Assembly: GCF_010119245.1 (NCBI RefSeq)
Contig: NZ_WNKG01000002.1
Location: 1-64,000 of the forward strand
Length of the DNA: 64,000 nucleotides
Reading direction: 5' to 3'
Source of the DNA: Cyclobacterium salsum
GTDB lineage: Bacteria; Bacteroidota; Bacteroidia; Cytophagales; Cyclobacteriaceae
Shown here: positions 57,282 to 64,000 of the stretch, piece by piece
How positions within the stretch are numbered: the stretch's first letter is position 1
How the letters are laid out: every line of letters starts with the position of its first letter
Made by a program: the position numbers and the translations under genes
Notes under the pieces: model-generated
Seen by the model: the letters and a program-made list of their open reading frames with translations, nothing else
Told to the model about the DNA's origin: nothing
Databases searched by the model: none

Positions 57282-60155
57282 ATGGATAGTTTTTTAAAAG
57301 AAACAGCAAAGACGCTTTTGCAATCAAAGGGAGACCTTAAGGGGGTAAAAGTGATTTTACCAAACCGACGGGCCGGCCTGTTTTTTATCAAGTACCTGAG
57401 TCAAATGGCGGATAAACCGCTCTGGATGCCGGAAGTGATCACCATTGAGGATTTGTTTTACCAGTTGGCAGGAAAAAAACCGGCCGATAAATTAACCTTG
57501 ATATATGAATTGTATCGTGTATTTCAGGCGTTAACCGAAAGAAAGGAAAGTTTTGACAGGTTTTTTTTCTGGGGGGAAATGATTCTGAAGGATTTCAATG
57601 ATCTGGACCAGTTTTTGGTAAATCCTGAAAAGTTATTCACTAACCTGAAGGAGCAAAAACTACTTGAGAGCGATTGGAGTTTCCTGAGTCCCGAACAGGT
57701 GAAATTGATTCGGGAATTTTGGGCATCTTTCGAAGGAAGGGACCGTGCCCATCAGGAGAAATTCTTAAAATTCTGGGACATCCTTTATCCCCTCTACAGG
57801 GGCTTTAATGCTGCTATTGAGAGCCTCGGACTGGCCTATGGTGGTAGAATTTACCGTGACGTGGCGACAGGATTGGAAAAGTTGAAACCAATGGAGGAGC
57901 AATTGGTCTTCGTAGGATTTAATGCCTTCACGACCACGGAAGAAAGACTGATTAAGCATTTGGTCAGCCATTTTGGGGCTGAAATTTTTTGGGATCTGGA
58001 TACCTACTACCTGAATCAACCGGAGCAGGAGGCCGGACTCTTTTTCAGGAACTACCAAAAGGATCCCATTTTAGGACCTACCTTTCCGGAGCGTATTCCA
58101 AATTACCTGCAGCAGCACAAAGCAACGATTAAAACCTACAATGTGCCCCTAAAGATCAATCAGGCAAATTTGGTGGCTGGATTACTGGAACAGGTAAAAG
58201 GTAGGGAAAACTGGGAGGAAACAGTAGTGATTTTACCGGAGGAGCAATTGCTATTTCCCTTGTTAAACGTCTTACCTGAAAAGATCAATCGGGTCAATGT
58301 AACCATGGGCTATCCGGTCCGGCAAACACCGGTTTATACATTTCTGGAAGCTGTTTTGGAATTGCAGCGCTATGCGAAAATGGAGGATGGGGCGTTGCTG
58401 TTTTATCACAAACCAGTCAAGGATCTTCTGAGCAATGTGTTTTTAACCGAAATGGCTCCTGAATTTTCGAAGCAGGTTCATGACGAATTGCTGCGAACCA
58501 ATGCCATCTATTTTCCAGCCAGGAAACTTCGGGAAGGAGGGGAAGTGTTTGCGCTTGTTTTTCAGCTATTTACAGCGGAAACCATTATGGATCACCTTTT
58601 GGAGCTCATCCGAACTTTAGCAGCCAGGATGGAAGAGAAAAGTATGGAGCGGACCTATCTTTATCAGTGTTTCAAGCAAATGAACAGGCTGAAAGAGGTT
58701 TTTGATAAAGAGATAAAGGAAACGGTTAGCGTGGGTTTTTTTACCAGGCTTTTCAGGCAGGTTTTTGCGGAGAGCAGGTTGCCATTTGAGGGAGAGCCCT
58801 TGGAAGGACTGCAACTGATGGGGGTTTTGGAAACCCGTAATCTTGATTTTAAGCGGGTAATTATCTGTTCTATGAATGAGGGAAGTTTTCCGCCATCCAA
58901 ATCCATGGATTCACTCGTTCCCTTTAATTTACGTCAGGCTTTTGGCATGCCAGTGCAAGAACAGAACGATGCCATTTATGCATATACCTTCTACCGCCTA
59001 CTGCACCGTGCGGAAGAGGTGCACCTAATTTATTCCACTGCCGGATCCCAGGGACAGGTGGGTGAAAAGAGCCGGTACATTCATCAGTTACAGATTGAAA
59101 TGGAACACAGCGGGATCCAGAAAGAGGATACCCTTGTCCATGTTCCGGTAAACCTCACTCAAGCCAATCCCATTCAGATTCAAAAATCTCCATCCATCCT
59201 GCGTGTATTGGAGAGGTACACGGACAGTCCCGGAGAAGGCCAAACGGCCACCTCATTTTCACCATCTGCGATAAATATGTACCTGGACTGTCGTCTTAAA
59301 TTTTTTCTGACCTATATCGCCGCTGTGGAAGTACCGGATGAGGTCCAGGAAGCCGTTGATCCTGCTATTTTTGGTAATTTGGTTCACCAGTCTCTGGAAA
59401 ATCTGTATGCAGGATTCATAGCCAGAAAGGGCAGGAATTGGGTAGAGGCCTCAGATATCGAGGGGTTGATGGATTACATCAGTCCTGCGGTGGAAAAAGC
59501 CATTCGTGCACAATATTTTCTGGATGAAGATGCAAAATTGAAATTAACCGGTCAGCTGACCATCGCCCGCGATGTGTTGCAAAAGTACCTGGAAGGCGTA
59601 TTGGAACAAGACCGGCATACGTCTCCATTTGAAATTATTTCGCTGGAAGGAAACAAAAAATATGCTACCCAATTACCGGTTGCCACCCGGTCGGGTGTCA
59701 AGAGGGTGTCCTTATCAGGTATTATTGACCGGGTGGATCGGGTTGGAACGACCATTCGGCTCATTGATTACAAATCTGGGAATGACAAGAAAGACTTTAA
59801 GGGAATCCCGGGTCTGTTTGACAGGGAAGATAAATCCAGAAACAAAGCAGCGATGCAAACCTTATTTTACGGGTTGCTTTATGAGGCCAGGCATCCGGAA
59901 AACAAATCACCATTGAAACCGGCATTATTTAGTTTGCGGGATGTATTTAAGGAAGATTTCTCACCCTATTTGCGAGAGGTGCTGGGTCCGGGACAAAAGC
60001 AAGAAGTAAATGATTTTGCAGATTACAGGGATGAATTTGTGGGAGAACTTACCCGTATTCTGGAAGAAATAATGAATCCTGGCGAGGATTTTGACCAAAC
60101 GAATGATTTGGAGAAATGCAGGCTATGTCCTTTTTCGGAAATTTGTTCCAGATAG
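57282..60155 (+). CDS. AddB-like helicase/nuclease subunit
   Basis: A 957-residue partner of the AddA-like protein. The inactivated helicase part includes VILPNRRAGLFFIKYL; the C-terminal PD-(D/E)XK nuclease has LIDYKSG (D829, K831). Four cysteines C670, C946, C949 and C955 (KCRLCPFSEIC) match the AddB 4Fe-4S staple, with a long spacing between the first and second. No Walker A is visible, normal for AddB. Forms an operon with addA (2 bp gap). Confidence 0.9.
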   Translation: MDSFLKETAKTLLQSKGDLKGVKVILPNRRAGLFFIKYLSQMADKPLWMPEVITIEDLFYQLAGKKPADKLTLIYELYRVFQALTERKESFDRFFFWGEMILKDFNDLDQFLVNPEKLFTNLKEQKLLESDWSFLSPEQVKLIREFWASFEGRDRAHQEKFLKFWDILYPLYRGFNAAIESLGLAYGGRIYRDVATGLEKLKPMEEQLVFVGFNAFTTTEERLIKHLVSHFGAEIFWDLDTYYLNQPEQEAGLFFRNYQKDPILGPTFPERIPNYLQQHKATIKTYNVPLKINQANLVAGLLEQVKGRENWEETVVILPEEQLLFPLLNVLPEKINRVNVTMGYPVRQTPVYTFLEAVLELQRYAKMEDGALLFYHKPVKDLLSNVFLTEMAPEFSKQVHDELLRTNAIYFPARKLREGGEVFALVFQLFTAETIMDHLLELIRTLAARMEEKSMERTYLYQCFKQMNRLKEVFDKEIKETVSVGFFTRLFRQVFAESRLPFEGEPLEGLQLMGVLETRNLDFKRVIICSMNEGSFPPSKSMDSLVPFNLRQAFGMPVQEQNDAIYAYTFYRLLHRAEEVHLIYSTAGSQGQVGEKSRYIHQLQIEMEHSGIQKEDTLVHVPVNLTQANPIQIQKSPSILRVLERYTDSPGEGQTATSFSPSAINMYLDCRLKFFLTYIAAVEVPDEVQEAVDPAIFGNLVHQSLENLYAGFIARKGRNWVEASDIEGLMDYISPAVEKAIRAQYFLDEDAKLKLTGQLTIARDVLQKYLEGVLEQDRHTSPFEIISLEGNKKYATQLPVATRSGVKRVSLSGIIDRVDRVGTTIRLIDYKSGNDKKDFKGIPGLFDREDKSRNKAAMQTLFYGLLYEARHPENKSPLKPALFSLRDVFKEDFSPYLREVLGPGQKQEVNDFADYRDEFVGELTRILEEIMNPGEDFDQTNDLEKCRLCPFSEICSR

Positions 60156-60176
60156 GTGTCTCCCTTTAGTTTTTTA

Positions 60177-61379
60177 ATGAAATTGATTACCTTTAGCTCT
60201 TTGATGTTGAAGATGAAACCAACCATTCATTCTGTTTGGATAATTGGATTAACTGGGGGATTGGCATTGTTTGTATCGCCGTATCTGGTCAAGGGGTTGG
60301 ATTGGATTTCCTTTCAGGAAAATGCCTGGCATTTCCTACAGCTATATGGTTTTATTTCCAGTGTGGCATTGATCGTCATTTCATTTACCTACAAGAAGAT
60401 TACTGCCAGGGACCTGGGAAATTACGGAGGGATGTCTCACCAGATCTTCAATAAACTCCCGAATTGCGTTTGGGTGTTTTCATTGGATAACCGAAGATTG
60501 GAAATGTCTAATGAGGTAGCTGAAGCCATCTATGCGATTAAGGAACGATCCGATCCATTTGGGAGTTTTAAGTTTCAATTTTTTAACACCAGAATTGGAA
60601 ATAAAGTACTTGGGGGAGAAAATTGTGTTTTCAGTAACATTGTCATGATCGACAAGCTATACGAACCCAGGTATGTAGATCTTTTTGGTATCCCCTTTAG
60701 TAACCGGCAGAAGGAGAAAATGGTCTTGGTGATGGTTTTGGATCGGTCGGAGGTGCATCGGTCACTCGATCAGATCCGGAAATTATCGGAATCCCTGCAA
60801 CAGCAAAATGAGCAACTCAGAGCGTATTCGTTTATGAACTCTCATAAGATACGGTCACATTTGACCAACATACTAGGATTGATCCAGGTAGGGGAAAAGG
60901 GAATATCGGGTGAAGCCCTCGGGATGTTAAAAGAAGCTGCCGAGCGTCTGGATTCTGAGATTCAAAACATGAACAAACTATTGATGGAAAAGGACCGAAA
61001 CGCAAAAAAAGTGGAGCAAAAAGAGCAAACGATTGTATTTGTAGATGATGACAAGGTACAACACATGATCAACAAAAGGATCTTACTCAAAGTAAACGAA
61101 AAGCTTAAGCTTGTGTTCTTTGAAAACCCGTACAAAGCCTTGGATTGGTTGGAAGAAAATAGAGCAGATGTGCTATTGCTGGACATCAATATGCCGGAGA
61201 TGGATGGCTGGTATTTTTTGAAGTTGATGGAAGAAAAAGGAATTAAAATGGATGTGAAAATGCTTACCTCATCTCTGGACCCTGATGATTTGCAAAAGAG
61301 TAAAGCTTACCATCAGGTAAGTGGTTTTTTGATAAAACCGCTAAAAGATGAAAATATTGCGGAATTTTTGGCCAATTAG
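60177..61379 (+). CDS. Membrane phosphorelay protein: DHp plus receiver, no ATPase domain
   Basis: Two membrane helices near the N-terminus are followed by a PAS-like region, a coiled coil and a dimerisation/phosphoacceptor helix with SHKIRSHLTNILGLIQ (H223 from ATG 60177). About 60 residues later the receiver domain starts, IVFVDDDK with D336 in LLLDINMPEMDGW and K387. A histidine-kinase HATPase_c domain (N, G1, G2 boxes) is absent between them. It may accept phosphate from a partner kinase, or the helix is only structural. ATG 60213 is an alternative start. Confidence 0.8.
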   Translation: MKLITFSSLMLKMKPTIHSVWIIGLTGGLALFVSPYLVKGLDWISFQENAWHFLQLYGFISSVALIVISFTYKKITARDLGNYGGMSHQIFNKLPNCVWVFSLDNRRLEMSNEVAEAIYAIKERSDPFGSFKFQFFNTRIGNKVLGGENCVFSNIVMIDKLYEPRYVDLFGIPFSNRQKEKMVLVMVLDRSEVHRSLDQIRKLSESLQQQNEQLRAYSFMNSHKIRSHLTNILGLIQVGEKGISGEALGMLKEAAERLDSEIQNMNKLLMEKDRNAKKVEQKEQTIVFVDDDKVQHMINKRILLKVNEKLKLVFFENPYKALDWLEENRADVLLLDINMPEMDGWYFLKLMEEKGIKMDVKMLTSSLDPDDLQKSKAYHQVSGFLIKPLKDENIAEFLAN

Positions 61380-61434
61380 AAGTATTGGTTGATTTTTGTT
61401 GTCAAATTGCAATTCTAAATTAAACCCTCAGAAC

Positions 61435-62232
61435 ATGTCGGGAGAGTCCACAAAAAAAGACAAGGTAATCAGTAAGCGTATCGATCGGTTTTTTATGGGG
61501 CTGGAGAGTGCTTACCTTTTTGTCAAAAGATTTTTCAAAGAAGTTTGGTTTCCCCCTTACGAATTCAAGGAAGTAATCAGGCAATGCTATCAAATAGGCT
61601 ACAATTCCCTACCGCTGATTTCCCTAACGGGGTTCATCGTTGGTGTAGTATTTACCAATCAATCCAGGCCTTCCCTGGCCGAATTTGGAGCCACTTCCTG
61701 GCTACCGGCCTTAATTTCTATTGCCGTCATCCGGGCCATGGGTCCTTTGGTGACAGCCCTGATTGCCGCTGGAAAGGTGGGCTCCAGTATCGGAGCAGAA
61801 ATCGGATCCATGAAAGTGACTGAGCAAATTGATGCGATGGAAGTTTCCGCCACCAATCCCTTCAAATTTTTGGTGGTTTCGCGGGTTCTTGCCAGTACGT
61901 TTATGATTCCTATATTGGTGCTTTACACGGATTTTGTAGCCCTATTGGGAGCCTTTGTTAATGTTCATGCAAATGAAATGACAAGTTTAAGCACGTTTTT
62001 TGTACAGGTATTTGATGCCTTATCTTTTCTGGACATCACGTCTTCTTTAGTAAAGTCGGTTATTTTCGGATTTACCATTGGAATCGTTGGTTGTTATAAG
62101 GGATATAATTCCACCAAAGGTACTGAAGGAGTAGGTAAGGCAGCCAATTCCGCTGTGGTAATGGCCATGTTTTTAATTTTCATAGAGGAGTTACTCTCCT
62201 TGCAAGTAACTAATTTCTTTAGACAACTGTAA
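61435..62232 (+). CDS. MlaE-family ABC transporter permease
   Basis: Inner-membrane permease of an MCE lipid-transport system, about 265 residues from ATG 61435. GVVFTNQSRPSLAEFGATSW, IAAGKVGSSIGAEIGSMKVT and EQIDAMEVSATNPFKFLVV are family-defining. With MlaF and MlaD in the order E-F-D it should move phospholipids between the inner and outer membrane. Confidence 0.92.
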   Translation: MSGESTKKDKVISKRIDRFFMGLESAYLFVKRFFKEVWFPPYEFKEVIRQCYQIGYNSLPLISLTGFIVGVVFTNQSRPSLAEFGATSWLPALISIAVIRAMGPLVTALIAAGKVGSSIGAEIGSMKVTEQIDAMEVSATNPFKFLVVSRVLASTFMIPILVLYTDFVALLGAFVNVHANEMTSLSTFFVQVFDALSFLDITSSLVKSVIFGFTIGIVGCYKGYNSTKGTEGVGKAANSAVVMAMFLIFIEELLSLQVTNFFRQL

Positions 62233-62233
62233 C

Positions 62234-62986
62234 ATGATAGAATCGGTAGTACAGGCAAGGAACCTGGTAAAATCATTTGATGACCTGCACGTTCTCAGAG
62301 GAGTGGATCTGGATTTATTCCGGGGTGAAAACCTGGTAGTATTAGGTAAATCAGGTAGTGGTAAGTCTGTCTTGATTAAAATAATGGTAGGACTGCTTAC
62401 TCAGGATGAAGGATCTGTGAAGGTGTTAGGGCAGGAAGTCAAAGATCTGAATTCTAAGCAACTCAATGAACTGCGGCTGAAAATAGGTTTTTCATTTCAG
62501 GCCAGTGCCCTTTACGATAGCATGACGGTCAGGGAAAACCTGGAGTTTCCCCTGGTACGAAATGTAAAGAACCTAAGTAAGCAGGAAAAGGATAAAATGG
62601 TGGAAGAGGTTCTGGACAGTGTAGGGCTCTTGCAAACCATTAATCAAATGCCTTCTGAACTTTCGGGTGGACAGCGCAAACGAATTGGAATAGCCCGAAC
62701 GCTCATTCTTCAACCCGAAATAATGTTGTATGACGAGCCTACCGCAGGTTTGGATCCCATTACTTGTATGGATATCAATAATTTGATCAATCAGGTGAAT
62801 GAGAAATACAAGACTACTTCCATCATTATCACCCATGATCTCACTTGTGCCAAAGTAACCGGTGATCGCGTGGCCGTTTTATTGGATGGTACTTTTGGTG
62901 CCAGTGGAAAATTTGAAGAAGTATTTGAAAATGCCGAGGATGGCAGAATTAAATCATTTTATGACTATAATTTCATTAAGCAATGA
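62234..62986 (+). CDS. MlaF-family ABC transporter ATPase
   Basis: A 250-residue ABC ATPase energising the MCE lipid transporter. Walker A LGKSGSGKSVLIK, Q-loop GFSFQASALYDSM (the ALYDSM motif is typical of MlaF), signature LSGGQRKRIGIAR, Walker B IMLYDEPTAGLDP, and H-loop IIITHD. Starts 2 bp after mlaE and overlaps mlaD by 4 bases. Confidence 0.93.
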   Translation: MIESVVQARNLVKSFDDLHVLRGVDLDLFRGENLVVLGKSGSGKSVLIKIMVGLLTQDEGSVKVLGQEVKDLNSKQLNELRLKIGFSFQASALYDSMTVRENLEFPLVRNVKNLSKQEKDKMVEEVLDSVGLLQTINQMPSELSGGQRKRIGIARTLILQPEIMLYDEPTAGLDPITCMDINNLINQVNEKYKTTSIIITHDLTCAKVTGDRVAVLLDGTFGASGKFEEVFENAEDGRIKSFYDYNFIKQ

Positions 62987-63957
62987 GAAATGACAATAAA
63001 AAATCGGTTACTGTTGGCATTTTTGTGCTGATAGGTATCATCATTTTGGTTACCGGCATACTAACATTAGGAGCGCAGCAAAAGGCCTTCGTGAAAAGCA
63101 TTCGGGTGTCTGCTGTTTTTGATGACGTTGGAGGGCTACAAACCGGGAATAATGTTTGGTTTTCTGGTGTTAAAATCGGAACCGTAAAGAAGATCAATTT
63201 TTATGGGGAATCTCAGGTGGAAATTGAAATGAATATTGAGGCCTCGGCCAAAGATTACATCAAGAAGAACTCCAAAGCCACGATCAGTTCCGATGGCCTT
63301 ATTGGTAATAAGATCATTGTTATTTATGGAGGAACAGGGCAGGGGCCGTCTGTTGAGGAAGGAGACCAGCTGACGGCGGTCATGCCGTTGGATACCGACA
63401 GAATGATGGAGACCTTACAGGTAAATAATAATAATTTGGTATCCATTACCGAAGATTTGAAGGTGTTAACTGGGAAAATCGCCAACGGAGAAGGAATAGT
63501 AGGAGCAGTTCTTACCGATAGCATGTTGGTAAAAGATTTTAAATTGATGATGAGTAACTTTCAGCGAGCGGCTGCGAACAGTACCCAAATGACTTCAGAA
63601 CTTGCAGCGTTTTCAAAGGGGCTGAATCAAAAAGGAGGTCTTATTGACGAACTGGTAAATGATACGGTCATTTTTGAAAGCCTGAGGACTACCATTCAAG
63701 GGCTGGAAGCGACGGGTGAGGAAGTAAATAGCGCCGCTGAAAGTTTCAAAAAGGTCAGCGAAAATCTGAACCAAACCGATAATGCGGTAGGAATGTTGCT
63801 TAATGACGAGGAATTTGCGTCCTATCTAAAAAATACCATGGTGAATCTAGATACCGGTACGGTTCGTCTAAACGAAACGTTAGAAGCCATGCGGTATCAT
63901 TGGCTGTTTCGGGGGGCCTTCCGAAAAAGGGACAAAGCTCAGAATAAAACAGAGTAA
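62983..63957 (+). CDS. MlaD-family MCE lipid-binding protein
   Basis: A 324-residue MCE protein anchored by one N-terminal helix (about 7-28, VGIFVLIGIIILVTGILTLG). The MCE domain reads VSAVFDDVGGLQTGNNVWFS GV-type, with KIGTVKKINFYG and SSDGLIGNKIIVI; a long helical C-terminus follows (ANSTQMTSELAAFSKGLNQK). It probably forms the hexameric lipid channel. No mlaB or mlaC is present before the window ends. Confidence 0.9.
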   Translation: MRNDNKKSVTVGIFVLIGIIILVTGILTLGAQQKAFVKSIRVSAVFDDVGGLQTGNNVWFSGVKIGTVKKINFYGESQVEIEMNIEASAKDYIKKNSKATISSDGLIGNKIIVIYGGTGQGPSVEEGDQLTAVMPLDTDRMMETLQVNNNNLVSITEDLKVLTGKIANGEGIVGAVLTDSMLVKDFKLMMSNFQRAAANSTQMTSELAAFSKGLNQKGGLIDELVNDTVIFESLRTTIQGLEATGEEVNSAAESFKKVSENLNQTDNAVGMLLNDEEFASYLKNTMVNLDTGTVRLNETLEAMRYHWLFRGAFRKRDKAQNKTE

Positions 63958-64000
63958 CTCCATTAAAATAGTAATCAGAAGTGCATCGGTTTCCCTTTGA

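Overview
The window looks like a chromosome segment of a Bacteroidota bacterium, most likely a Cytophagales-type marine or soil organism; the family-level placement is inference. Support comes from TAnnTTTG -7 promoter boxes, a tRNA gene without an encoded CCA, a fused aspartokinase/homoserine dehydrogenase ThrA, AddAB-like recombination enzymes, ClpS beside RecR, and an MlaE-MlaF-MlaD cluster. Core genes have balanced base composition; genes between about 6.4 and 28.1 kb are clearly AT-richer.

Layout. 0.4-6.3 kb is core: an RluA-type pseudouridine synthase, DUF302 protein, TrhA-like membrane protein, RimO, a GNAT-like protein and a class D beta-lactamase-like protein. 6.4-28.1 kb is an accessory island. 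It begins abruptly at 6428, where a truncated host reading frame abuts the C-terminal end of a tyrosine recombinase, and stops beside a tRNA-Ala(GGC) gene at 28315-28388. 28.4-64 kb is core again: recR, clpS, a sodium:solute symporter, a sugar-phosphate transferase, an alkyltransferase-like protein and MscS-type channel, a thrABC operon behind a probable threonine leader peptide, an aminotransferase-sulfotransferase pair, a GlcNAc/GlcNAc-Asn catabolic cluster (ROK kinase, deaminase-deacetylase fusion, ROK repressor, glycosylasparaginase, CutC family), addAB, a membrane phosphorelay protein, and mlaEFD.

The island reads as an integron-like cassette array without an intact integron integrase. 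All its intact genes lie on the plus strand, each just downstream of a folded repeat ending in ACCGTT-like boxes. For eight cassettes the first bases of the cassette are reverse-complementary to the inverse core box at its far end, the signature of integron cassettes. Cargo: a RloC/PrrC-like zinc-hook ATPase, a lipoprotein, an alpha/beta hydrolase, two VapBC-type toxin-antitoxin pairs (one with an in-frame stop), an AraC regulator with a membrane protein, a Fic enzyme, an esterase, a penicillin-binding-protein-like serine hydrolase, a Tat-exported molybdopterin oxidoreductase, a TetR operon, an OsmC protein and a truncated SDR.

Selfish elements are embedded in the array. A complete group II intron (10082-12018) is inserted exactly within an inverse core box, antisense to the cassettes. 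Two other intron 3' ends and four tyrosine-recombinase fragments survive as remnants. A family of 40-64 nt elements with conserved flanks and a covarying hairpin interrupts the intron reverse transcriptase twice and one recombinase remnant once. I know of no description of this family, and I consider it, together with the cassette array, the most interesting content of the window.
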